DNA of 32,346 nt, from positions 1 to 32,346 of the forward strand of contig JAHEXX010000011.1 of the NCBI GenBank assembly GCA_023251895.1, given 5' to 3'. Shown piece after piece: positions 22,271 through 32,346 of this stretch. Both the position numbers and the translations under genes were made by a program. Source of the stretch: a bacterium (GTDB taxonomy: Bacteria > Actinomycetota > UBA4738 > HRBIN12). The notes below the pieces were generated by a model, which did not search any database, was not told where the DNA came from, and worked only from the letters and a program-made list of their open reading frames with translations. The stretch's first letter is position 1, and each line of letters starts with the position of its first letter.

Positions 22271-23745
22271 GCCCTTGCCCGTCGCCGGAGCGCGACCTCC
22301 AGGTCCTCGATCTGCGCGCCGACCCACCGGGCCGGAGGGTTGGCCAGCACCAGCCGGGCCAGGCCCCGGGCCCTGCGGGCCCGTTCCTCGCCCGGCATGG
22401 TCAGCGCGTCCGCCAGGGAATCGGCCATCTCCCCGATGTCGAACGGGTTCACGCCCATCGCGTACCGGCCCAGGCGCCCGTAGGCGCCGGCGTTGCGCGA
22501 AAGCACGAGGACGCCGTGGCGTCGGTTCACCAGGGGCCCTTCCATGGCCACCAGGTTCATCCCGTCGATCACCGGGTTCACCAGCAGCACGTCGTACAGC
22601 CCGTAGGCGGCCAGGGTGGCGTCGTGGTCGTCACGGATGCGGACGTCCACGGGCTGCCAGTCCTCGGTCCCGAGCTCCCGGTTGATCCGGGCGGCCGCCT
22701 CCACGCACCGCTCCGTGTACTTCCGGTACTCGGGTAGCTCCTCGCGCGACGGGCTGAGCAGCGCGAGGAACCGGACCCGTCCCCTCCATTCGGGGTGGCG
22801 GGACAGGAACTCGGCGAACGCGTCGAAGCCCCGCACGATGTTCTTCGTGAGCTCCAACCGGTCGACCCGCAGGATCAGCCGGTTGTCGCCACGCCACCGG
22901 TTCAACTCCCTGCGGAGGCGGCGGACCTCCGGCGAGGTCGCTCGCTGTCGCATCGCCGCCGGATCGACCGAGATCGGATGGACCCGCACCAGGGTCTGCC
23001 TGCCTTCCAGGAGGACCCGGGACCTCGCCAGGTCGACCCTGGCCCCCGGGAGGAGCCTGCTCGACAGGAGGAAGTTCTCGGCCCACGCCTCCGAGTGGAA
23101 CCCCAAGACGTCGGCCCCCAGCATGCCGCGGAGGAGCTGCTCGCGGATGCGATCCGGCAGGATCCGAAGGTAGGTCGCGCCCGCGAACGGGGTGTGGGAG
23201 AAGTGCGCGATCAACGCGTCCGGCCGCAGTTCCCGCAGCATCCTCGGCACGAGCGCCAGGTGGTAGTCCTGCACCAGGAAGACCGGCTCGGCCGAGCTCC
23301 GGCCGGCCTCGGAGGCCAGGGCCTCGGCGAACGCGCGATTCACGGTCACGTAGGCGTCCCAGGCCTCACCGAACCGCTCGTCGAATACGGGCTGTCGCGC
23401 CGTGTCCCACAGGTAGTGGTGGGCGAACCACAGCACGCGGTTGGACACCACGTTGTAGTAGCGGTGGTAGGTCTCCTCGGGGATCGGGAGGTACCGCACG
23501 CGGTAAGGGAAACCTGCTGCCTCCACATCGACGAGGCCGTCCGGGGATCTTTCGGTCATCCCCCGGTCTCCATCCGACATGGCGGCGCACACCCACAGCC
23601 CCCGGGCGGACTCCACCGCCCCAACGAGGGCGGTGACCAGCCCGCCGGTGCCTCGCTGGGGCACCAGCTCGTCCCGGTCGTCCAGCCCGAACGTGACCGG
23701 GCCTCGGTTCGACGCGACGATCAGCGGCGCGTCCCGCAGGGTCAC
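22258..23745 (-). CDS. otsA: alpha,alpha-trehalose-phosphate synthase (GT20)
   Basis: OtsA joins a nucleotide-activated glucose to glucose 6-phosphate to make trehalose 6-phosphate. Family motifs are intact: VASNRGP at the N-terminus, RGTGGLVTAL, VQDYHLALVPRML, FSHTPF, GFHS, VDRLELTKNIVRG and VNPVIDGMNLVAMEG. The 495-residue length is normal. I use GTG 23745, which overlaps the TGA of treT as GTGA and directly precedes the first conserved strand; a longer frame to 23982 is only a shadow of treT. It faces otsB tail to tail with a 13-bp overlap. Confidence 0.95.
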   Translation of the reverse strand: MTLRDAPLIVASNRGPVTFGLDDRDELVPQRGTGGLVTALVGAVESARGLWVCAAMSDGDRGMTERSPDGLVDVEAAGFPYRVRYLPIPEETYHRYYNVVSNRVLWFAHHYLWDTARQPVFDERFGEAWDAYVTVNRAFAEALASEAGRSSAEPVFLVQDYHLALVPRMLRELRPDALIAHFSHTPFAGATYLRILPDRIREQLLRGMLGADVLGFHSEAWAENFLLSSRLLPGARVDLARSRVLLEGRQTLVRVHPISVDPAAMRQRATSPEVRRLRRELNRWRGDNRLILRVDRLELTKNIVRGFDAFAEFLSRHPEWRGRVRFLALLSPSREELPEYRKYTERCVEAAARINRELGTEDWQPVDVRIRDDHDATLAAYGLYDVLLVNPVIDGMNLVAMEGPLVNRRHGVLVLSRNAGAYGRLGRYAMGVNPFDIGEMADSLADALTMPGEERARRARGLARLVLANPPARWVGAQIEDLEVALRRRARAQAS

Positions 23746-24983
23746 GGCAGCGTCGCGATCAGCCGAAGGTAATCCTCCATCTCGCGGAGCGTGAGGAACC
23801 GCTCCCGGACCCGGGTCCGGGCGGTTTCGCCCATGTCCCGGCGCCGTCCCGGATCTCTGAGCAGCTCCACCGTGCGCTTCGCGCACGCCTCCGGGGAGTC
23901 CACAAGGAAACCGGAGCGCCCGTCCTCGATCTGCAGGCGGATCCCGCCCGCGGCCCCCCCCACCACCGGCGTCCGCTTCCACATGGCCTCGGCCACGACC
24001 AATCCGAACCCCTCCCGGATCGATTTCTGGATCACGACCTCCGACCGGGACTGGAACGCATTTACCTCCAAGTTGCCGACGCCGTCGAGGTTGGTCAGGA
24101 GGTGGATATCGGGGTCACCGTCCCGTCGCTCCTCCGTGAGGCCCAGGTAGTGTCGGCCCTCGGGGTCGTCGTCGGCCATCGAGCCTGCCAGCGCGAGTTG
24201 CAGCCCCGGGACCTCTTCTCTGGCCAGTCGGTACGCGTCGATCACGCCGATGGGGTCCTTCCACGGGTCGAACCGCGATACCTGGGTCACCAGCGGGCGG
24301 CCCGGGTCCACGCCGTACCGGGCCAGAACGCCGACGGCCTCCTCCTCTCCCAAGGACATGTTCTTGTCCGAGAGCGGGTCGATGGAAGGGGGGATGAAGG
24401 CGAGCCGGGGGCCGGCGATGCCGGGCTGGGCGAACTCCTCCATCGTGAACACGGCCGCGTCGTACCGGTCCACCAGGGGCAGGAAGAAATCCCACACGGG
24501 AGGGAACGGGGTGGACAGATCGATGTGGCAGCGCCATAGCCATCTTCCGGACCGCCGTCCCCGCTCCTCCATGGCCTGCACGATCGCGGCAGGCTGCGGA
24601 TCGTGCACGAACCACACGTCGAAGTCCTCGGAGAGCTGATCGGCGTTGGCTCGGACGCGCTCTCCGTAGACGGCCTCCGCGTCCTGGTCCCAGTCCACCT
24701 CGGCGCCCTGCAGCGCGTTGTGCACGGACTTGGTCACCGCGAAGAACGGCTCCGATCCCTCCAGCACGGCCCACGTGACGTCGATCCCGAGGTCGCGGAG
24801 CAGAGGAACCTGCGTGATCAGGAGTTCGGCCACGCCGCCGCCGTACGCGGTGCTGTTCAACATCAGGACGCGGGCTCCGCGAAGCGGCCGAGCCGCCTCT
24901 CGGAGCCGCTCGACCGCCTCGGGTCCGGCGGCATCCGCGTAGTCGTCGAGATGCTTGGGCGGCACGGTAACGGTCTGGAGCAC
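23742..24983 (-). CDS. treT: trehalose synthase TreT-like GT4 glycosyltransferase
   Basis: A 413-residue GT4 enzyme most like trehalose glycosyltransferring synthase, which couples a nucleoside-diphosphate glucose with free glucose to give trehalose in one reversible step. Seen: LNSTAYGGGVAELL near the N-terminus, HDPQPAA, WRCHIDLSTP, QVSRFDPWKDP and QKSIREGFGLVVAEAMWK with the glutamate of the donor site. GTG 24983 has no ribosome binding site (CCCCCC precedes it) but stands 6 nt after TACACT, so leaderless translation is likely. Its coupling to otsA fits trehalose metabolism; a general sucrose- or glycogen-type GT4 is a less likely alternative. Confidence 0.85.
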   Translation of the reverse strand: MLQTVTVPPKHLDDYADAAGPEAVERLREAARPLRGARVLMLNSTAYGGGVAELLITQVPLLRDLGIDVTWAVLEGSEPFFAVTKSVHNALQGAEVDWDQDAEAVYGERVRANADQLSEDFDVWFVHDPQPAAIVQAMEERGRRSGRWLWRCHIDLSTPFPPVWDFFLPLVDRYDAAVFTMEEFAQPGIAGPRLAFIPPSIDPLSDKNMSLGEEEAVGVLARYGVDPGRPLVTQVSRFDPWKDPIGVIDAYRLAREEVPGLQLALAGSMADDDPEGRHYLGLTEERRDGDPDIHLLTNLDGVGNLEVNAFQSRSEVVIQKSIREGFGLVVAEAMWKRTPVVGGAAGGIRLQIEDGRSGFLVDSPEACAKRTVELLRDPGRRRDMGETARTRVRERFLTLREMEDYLRLIATLP

Positions 24984-24989
24984 GGGGGG

Positions 24990-24995
24990 AGTGTA
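24990..24995 (-). promoter_or_regulatory. -10 box TACACT for leaderless treT
   Basis: TACACT on the minus strand ends 6 nt before the treT GTG, so the transcript would start on the start codon. No convincing -35 is seen. Confidence 0.5.
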
Positions 24996-25014
24996 CCGGC
25001 CCGACCCGGCGCGG

Positions 25015-25437
25015 CTAGGTCTGGTTCTGCAGCTCTGCCAGCGCCCGTTCCCTACGTTCCTCGCGCTGTTCCAGCGTCATGCCGAGGACCTGCTCGGCGA
25101 TCTGGGTAAGGACGATGGGGGAGAAGGGCTTGGTCACGTACTCCACGGCACCGGCCCGCCAGCCGGCGAGACGGTCCTCCTCCTGGGTCTTGGCCGTGAG
25201 CAGGACCACCGGGGTGTGGTGCGTCTCGGGGGCCTCCAACAGCTCCCGAAGGATCGTGAGACCGTCCTTCGCTGGCAACATGATGTCGAGCACGATGAGG
25301 TCCGGCCGCTCCGTCACGGCCAGGTCCCGCCCCCGCTCGCCGTCCGGCGCCTGCAGCACCTGGTGTCCGGCGAACTCGAAGTTCACGCGGCACAGCAGGA
25401 GGACGTCAGGTTCGTCGTCGATCACCAGAACACGCAC
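25015..25437 (-). CDS. stand-alone response regulator receiver
   Basis: A 140-residue CheY-like receiver with no output domain. The acidic pair is in VIDDEPD, the phosphoacceptor Asp in LIVLDIMLP, the switch Thr in LLTAK and the Lys in YVTKPFSP. A charged helical tail follows (EQREERRERALAEL). The start is GTG 25437 just before the first strand; GGGGTGG lies close upstream. An open frame continues upstream to 25575 but that part is not conserved-looking. It may serve the GAF-PAS kinase at 18378 or a kinase elsewhere. It lies 31 nt before treT on the same strand and diverges from the Rrf2 gene. Confidence 0.88.
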   Translation of the reverse strand: MRVLVIDDEPDVLLLCRVNFEFAGHQVLQAPDGERGRDLAVTERPDLIVLDIMLPAKDGLTILRELLEAPETHHTPVVLLTAKTQEEDRLAGWRAGAVEYVTKPFSPIVLTQIAEQVLGMTLEQREERRERALAELQNQT

Positions 25438-25568
25438 GACCCACCCCGTTTCTCTCCTTGTTGTTTCGGCACGCAGGTGGCCCGGGTGCATGGCCCGTAA
25501 GCACGAATCAGCACCGTCCTTTTTCAGTAGTGAGGTCCGCGCAGCGTCCGGCCGCGCGGACCGGCGCG

Positions 25569-25597
25569 TTGACACTCCCCTACCCCGTCCCTACATT
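25569..25597 (+). promoter_or_regulatory. near-consensus promoter of the Rrf2 gene
   Basis: TTGACA (25569-25574), a 17-bp spacer and TACATT (25592-25597): the best housekeeping promoter in the window, with the transcript starting about 15 nt before the TTG start codon. Confidence 0.85.
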
Positions 25598-25617
25598 GGC
25601 CGAGCAGGAGGGATTCG

Positions 25618-26082
25618 TTGCTCAAGATCTCCCAGAAGCTGGAATACGCGATGCGGGCCATGATCGAGCTGGCGCTGCGAAAGGACGACGGCGCGCTGGT
25701 GCCGGCCCGGGAGATCGCGGAGCGACAACAGGTCCCCTTGCGGTTCCTGGAGCAGCAGCTCGGCGCGTTGCACAAGGCCGGCCTGGTGGAGAGTTTCCGA
25801 GGTGCCGGCGGGGGGTGTCGCATCGCGCGGGACCCTGCCGAGATCCGGGTGGCCGACATCGCCGACGCCATCGAGGGCCAGCTGTTCCCCATGTTCTGCC
25901 TGGAGCCCTCCGACCACACCTGCTTCCAGGACTCGAGGTGTGGGCTCCAGGGGTTCTGGGCGGACGTGGCGATCGCCATCCAGCGGGTCTTCGAGGAGAC
26001 CACCGTGGCGGACCTGGTGTCCCGGCAGAAGCGGATGAAGCCGCTGTTCGCGCCGGGCGAACTGATGAGCCGCCTGAACTAG
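25618..26082 (+). CDS. Rrf2 family transcriptional regulator, Fe-S type
   Basis: A 154-residue winged-helix regulator of the Rrf2 family (IscR, NsrR, CymR, RsrR). The DNA-binding part spans about residues 1-65, including KISQKLEYAMRAMIELAL and the wing RGAGGG. Three cysteines C94, C102 and C108 (spacing C-x7-C-x5-C) are placed like the iron-sulfur ligands of IscR and NsrR, so a redox, iron or nitric-oxide sensing cluster is likely. The TTG start at 25618 has GGAGGG five bases upstream. No isc or suf genes are adjacent; a terminator follows the gene. Possible targets include its own promoter and the sulfur genes, which is speculation. Confidence 0.92.
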   Translation: MLKISQKLEYAMRAMIELALRKDDGALVPAREIAERQQVPLRFLEQQLGALHKAGLVESFRGAGGGCRIARDPAEIRVADIADAIEGQLFPMFCLEPSDHTCFQDSRCGLQGFWADVAIAIQRVFEETTVADLVSRQKRMKPLFAPGELMSRLN

Positions 26083-26133
26083 AGACGCCGGCCCGTACGT
26101 ACTGAACCTGATGTAGGCTCCGGGCGGGACCTT

Positions 26134-26161
26134 CCCCGGCCGGAGACGTTCCCGGCCGGGG
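26134..26161. terminator. hairpin between the convergent Rrf2 and DUF5679 genes
   Basis: Perfect 10-bp arms (26134-26143 and 26152-26161) around an 8-nt loop, placed between two convergent genes so that it can serve both. There is no clear T-run. Confidence 0.6.
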
Positions 26162-26179
26162 TCCGCGGTCGATGATCCC

Positions 26180-26332
26180 CTACGAAGCCTTGCCCAGGAT
26201 GCGCATGACCTTCGTGCCGCAGACCGGGCAGATGCCCTGCGCAGCCTTCCGGCCGTTCTTGAGGGTCACCTCTGTGCCCTCGAATTCGCGCTTGGCGCGG
26301 CACTTCACGCAGTACGCCTCGTACTTGGCCAC
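26180..26332 (-). CDS. DUF5679 small zinc-ribbon protein
   Basis: A 50-residue protein with two CxxC pairs (CVKC near residues 8-11 and CPVC near 35-38) around a basic middle (TLKNGRKAAQG), the pattern of DUF5679 zinc ribbons, which also occur fused to DNA topoisomerase I. It probably binds zinc and perhaps nucleic acid; the role is unknown. I use GTG 26332 with GGAAGGGAGGG about 7 nt upstream. A longer frame upstream to 26503 has no similar support. Confidence 0.82.
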   Translation of the reverse strand: MAKYEAYCVKCRAKREFEGTEVTLKNGRKAAQGICPVCGTKVMRILGKAS

Positions 26333-26429
26333 GCTGGCCCTCCCTTCCCCGACAACCTTGGAGGCCGCCGTCATGGCGGCCTCGTACGCACGATGCTCCC
26401 CCCTCCCAGGCACGTATGCAAGCACATCC

Positions 26430-26451
26430 CGTGCCTGAATCGTGCCTGATC
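26430..26451. repeat. 11-bp tandem repeat upstream of acs
   Basis: CGTGCCTGAAT and CGTGCCTGATC follow one another directly, sharing their first nine bases and spaced one helical turn. They lie 70-90 bp before the acs start and could be a binding site; TACCAT at 26480-26485 is a possible -10 box for acs. Confidence 0.4.
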
Positions 26452-26520
26452 GAGGTCGCCGCCGGGGCCCTTTCCCGAATACCATGAGCCCACACATACG
26501 CACGAAGGGACAGACGGGCC

Positions 26521-28482
<1,962 letters not shown>

Positions 28483-28538
28483 TCAGGGGCCGAGCTCCCA
28501 CCAGGTGGAGTGCTGGGCAGCAAGTAGTCTGGGCCATA

Positions 28539-30322
28539 CTAGTTGATCTGCTCGAGCATGAACGCCAGCTCCAGCTCGACGTGGTGGATGACCTCATCGA
28601 TCTGGTTGGCGTGGTGGCCCGTGCCGTACCGGTGCACCTGAACGTGGCCCCCGCGGGACCGAAGGGCGTCGACCCACCGCATGGCCTGGCCGATTGGGCA
28701 GCGGCTGTCGTGCTCCCCCGCGATGACCAGCACCGGCGCCCGCACGCGGTCTATGTAGGTCATGGGGTTGCGCTCCCGGTACAGGTCCGGAAACTCCTCC
28801 GGGCTCCCGCCGAGCGTGGCCAGGTCCCAGGCTCGGAGCGGCGGCGAGCATTCGTAGTGGCAGGCCTCGTAGTCGCCGACCGGGATGCCTCCGATCACGG
28901 CTCGCCACCGCTCCGGGTTCAGCCCGGCGTTCAACAGCGCGAGGTACCCGCCCCACGACCAGCCTTCCAGGACCACACGCTCGGGGTCGGCGACTCCCTG
29001 CGCGACCAGCGCGTCGAGGCAAGCGAGGATGTCCTCCGTCTCCGGAAACCCGATGTTCCCCTTCAGGGCCCTTCGGAACGCGACGCCGTACCCTGTGGAA
29101 CCGCGGTAGTTGACCAGCGCCACTGCGAAACCGAGGTCCACGAACGCCTGGACCTGCGGATCGAAGCGGTCCGCATAGTGCGACTCCGGCCCGCCGTGGA
29201 TGTCCATCACGAGGGGGAACGGTCCCCCGCCCGGTGGAGTCGCGAGGAACGCCTGGATCCGCTGCCCCGCAGGGTTCTCGAACCAGAGCGGTCGGTAAGG
29301 GCGTCCCTCGGGCGCCGGCTCGCCCTCCGGCGCGAGAACCGGGCGGCCGCCGGCCGTCAGTATGGCCGGCGGCCGGACGCTGTTGCTGGTACGCAGCCAT
29401 ACCTCGCCGTCCGGCCGAACGGCGGCGTCGGTGATCTCGCCGCGGGGATCGATGAGCAGCGTGAGCTCACGGGTGGCGAGGTCCAGGCGGTACAGCTGGT
29501 CGTACCCCTCGGACTGGTGGCGTAGCAGGAGCGCCGAGGCGTCGGGCCACCAGCACACCGGGAAGACCGCGCCCGGTAGGCCGATCTCGACGTCCTCGCG
29601 CTCCCCGGCGGCGAGGTTCCACAGGGCGGGCCGTTCGAATGCCTGCCGCTCGTGCACCACGGCCAGCCGGGGGTCTCCCGGGATCGGCGACCAAGCCACC
29701 GGCTCGAGATCCATGCCGGGATCGTGCAGTTCCCCCACGGCCTCGCCGGTCCGTAGGTCGAACGCTCGCAGCGCCATGTGGAGCAGGTCCCCGTGCTCGG
29801 CGTGCCGGACGCACAGGAGCGCCCCGTCGGCGGAGAGCCCGCCGGCGTTCTGGGGCCATTCCCGACCCACGATGAGCGGCGAGGAGTGCCGGTGGATCTC
29901 GACGGCCTCGCCCCCGTCGGTCGAAGCGTAGACGATGTACTCGGCGTCGCCGGAGAGGCCGACCGCGGTCACGCCGGCGACCATGGAAAGGCCCATCGCC
30001 CAGCCGTCGGGGACGCCCTCGACCAACCCCTCCGGCTCGGCGCCGCCGAACGACGCGACGAGCCAATGCCCGCGCTCGTCACCGGTCGGGTCGTGCCACC
30101 AGGCAACGCCGTCACCTTCGGGTGTGACGAAGGCGGCCTCGACCCCGACCGCCTCGTCCGTGACCTGCCGCCGTTCGCCGGTGGATAGGTCCCACGTCCA
30201 CGCCTGCTGGGAGCCGCTCTCGTTCGAGATCAGGGCCAGCCGCTCAGGGGCTACCGCCGACCAAGACGGGAGCCGAGATCGATCGCCGCGAACCGGCGCT
30301 TCCAGACAGGTTCCTCGGACAC
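28539..30322 (-). CDS. S9 family (prolyl oligopeptidase-like) peptidase, frameshifted near its start
   Basis: An acyl-peptide hydrolase/oligopeptidase-type serine peptidase with an N-terminal beta-propeller and a C-terminal alpha/beta-hydrolase domain. The triad is intact: Ser in GWSWGGYLA, Asp in AGEHDSRCP and His in GTGHHAN. In the main frame the first usual start is TTG 30026 (495 residues), but the frame reads as good propeller sequence about 80 codons further upstream (SWSAVAPERLALISNESGSQ) without any ATG, GTG or TTG. In the other frame GTG 30322 begins SEEPVWKRRFAA, the usual N-terminus of the family. The two join only if one base is missing near GATCGATC at 30277-30284. Either a real mutation or a sequencing error. 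Confidence 0.85.
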
Positions 30323-30326
30323 CTCC

Positions 30327-31427
30327 CTACGCTAGCGCGCGCGGCTCGTCCGAGGGAAGCCGTCGATGCTCCTCCGCCCTCGGCGAGTTGGGCCTCCGCT
30401 CCGGGTGCCGGACCAGAGGCCGCAGCCGGACCGTCAGCAGGGCGATGGCCAGAAGCGCCACGCCGGACAAGAGCAAGGCGAGCGGCCAACCGAGCGACTC
30501 GCTGAAGTAGTACCCGATGGTCCACAGCGTGTACACGAACAGCCCCGCGGCGCCGGACCTGAGCAGCACGGTCTGCCGGAGCGCCACGCTGCCCGCAAGG
30601 AACGCCGCGGAGACGGCGAGCCCTAGGAGCAGGTTCGACCCGGGTCCCTTCTCGGACATCACCATGGGTCCCACCAGCCCCGTCAGGGACCCCAGCGCCA
30701 GAGCCGTCCACACGGGCCGCAGGACCGAGCGCCACCCCGCCAGCACCCACGCGATGCCTAGCGCGGTGACCAGCCCGCCGGTCCAGATCCCGGGGTGCCT
30801 GTGGAACGTCTCCCAGCCGGCCCGGTCGGCCGCCGCCACGATTCCAGCGACCGTGAGGATGCTGGCCCCGAGCAAGGCGGCCTGTTCCATGCTTCGGGTA
30901 CGGAACTGGAACAGCGTCCAGGCCAGGAACGTCGCGCCGATCCCGGCGATCAGGACCGCGTAGTCCGCGAGGCCGGCCGCCACGTCGTGGGACAGGATCC
31001 ACAGGAACCAGGCGGTCGCGGCCACCGACACGCACCACAGGACGTCCGCGAGCCTTGCGAGCGCGGGCTCGTGGCTCCGTCGGAGCGACCATCCCGCGGC
31101 CAGGAACAGCGCGGCGGCAACGCCGGTGAGGGCGAGCCGCAGGCCGGGGGCGAGCTGGTCCCAGGTCTGGGCCGTCACGGCCAGGCCCGCCCCGACCACC
31201 AGCGCTGCCCCCACGTAGCCGATGGCCTCGGCGATCAGGGGAACCCGGGGCTCGGGGACAGGGGAAACCCGCCGGCGGGGCGGGGCGTGGGCCTCTTCGA
31301 ACGTGCGGATGGCCTCCGCCTGGGCCTTCGTGATCAGGGCCGCGCCGGTCCACCGGTCCAGCTCCCTCCGGAGTTTCTCTTCGGGAACCGCGCCGGTGCC
31401 CGGCCTGATGAACTCGGGCGCGCGCAT
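30327..31427 (-). CDS. DUF2157-like membrane protein
   Basis: A 366-residue protein with a soluble N-terminal part (about 1-60; LRRELDRWTGAALITKAQAEAI) and ten or more membrane helices, the layout of DUF2157/DUF2339-like proteins. The opening and the GYVGAALVVGAG helix fit DUF2157. The function is unknown. ATG 31427 has AAGGGG 8 nt upstream; ATG 31433 is too close to it, and the frame further upstream runs into the groEL control region. It diverges from groEL and its stop lies 4 nt before the S9 peptidase start. Confidence 0.82.
   Translation of the reverse strand: MRAPEFIRPGTGAVPEEKLRRELDRWTGAALITKAQAEAIRTFEEAHAPPRRRVSPVPEPRVPLIAEAIGYVGAALVVGAGLAVTAQTWDQLAPGLRLALTGVAAALFLAAGWSLRRSHEPALARLADVLWCVSVAATAWFLWILSHDVAAGLADYAVLIAGIGATFLAWTLFQFRTRSMEQAALLGASILTVAGIVAAADRAGWETFHRHPGIWTGGLVTALGIAWVLAGWRSVLRPVWTALALGSLTGLVGPMVMSEKGPGSNLLLGLAVSAAFLAGSVALRQTVLLRSGAAGLFVYTLWTIGYYFSESLGWPLALLLSGVALLAIALLTVRLRPLVRHPERRPNSPRAEEHRRLPSDEPRALA
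30329..30334 (-). promoter_or_regulatory. -10 box TAGCGT before the S9 peptidase gene
   Basis: TAGCGT on the minus strand ends 6 nt before GTG 30322, so a leaderless transcript is possible. It overlaps the end of the DUF2157 gene, so cotranscription is equally possible. Confidence 0.35.
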
Positions 31428-31524
31428 ACTCATCACCCCTTCGGCTTCAGGGTCGCTCGAGCCTCGGCGCCGACATAGGGCTGATGGGCCCCCGCCGCGG
31501 CGGACCACCGGAGGTATCTGCGGC

Positions 31525-31555
31525 TTGCCATCCCAGCCGGATTTGGAGGTACAAT
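31525..31555 (+). promoter_or_regulatory. groEL promoter
   Basis: TACAAT (31550-31555) is a near-consensus -10 box. TTGCCA (31525-31530) is the best -35 but with a long 19-bp spacer. The transcript would start within or next to the CIRCE element. Confidence 0.6.
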
Positions 31556-31558
31556 CCC

Positions 31559-32346
<788 letters not shown>

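Overview
The window is high-GC DNA from an actinobacterium (Actinomycetota); the class cannot be fixed from sequence alone. Pointers are CarD, a DUF3263 protein, the carD-ispD-ispF-rlmB order, many GTG/TTG starts, and several start codons placed 6-8 nt after a TANNNT -10 box, which suggests leaderless mRNAs. Genes are dense and often overlap by 4 bp. I see no insertion sequence, prophage, CRISPR array or rRNA.

Layout. (1) 1-5708: a hypothetical gene diverges from radA across a perfect 13-bp inverted repeat that fits the RecA-NDp/PafBC promoter pattern on both strands. Then come carD and the coupled run PIN-TRAM protein, ispD, ispF, rlmB. (2) 5709-8165: two membrane proteins with proline-rich N-termini, tRNA-Thr(UGU) whose 5' end lies inside a 21-bp perfect inverted repeat, and an exported M23 peptidase. 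(3) 8156-10942, minus strand: an N-acyl-D-amino-acid deacylase and a diguanylate cyclase with a structured-looking leader. (4) 10943-16699: a sulfur island. On the minus strand are a TauE-type exporter, a DUF2292 small protein and an ABC ATPase/permease pair with no binding protein. They lie behind a good promoter followed by an intrinsic terminator in the 5' leader. Divergently runs a tight operon dsrE-tusA-sqr-like-tusA-dsrE2. (5) 16860-18276: a small helical protein and a pair of membrane proteins, one rich in His and Trp.

(6) 18378-26332: a GAF-GAF-PAS histidine kinase divergent from DUF3263, a LytR_C protein, a trehalose block (otsB facing otsA and treT), a lone receiver, an Fe-S type Rrf2 regulator and a DUF5679 zinc ribbon. 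(7) 26521-32346: acetyl-CoA synthetase, an S9 peptidase with an apparent 1-nt frameshift near its start, a DUF2157 membrane protein, and a CIRCE-controlled groEL cut by the window end.

The most system-like part is the sulfur island. The SQR-like flavoprotein could oxidise sulfide or persulfide, and the TusA and DsrE proteins carry the single cysteines expected for passing sulfane sulfur between proteins. The divergent operon would import an organosulfur or similar anion and export sulfite-like anions. This is inferred from family and context; no substrate can be read from the sequence.
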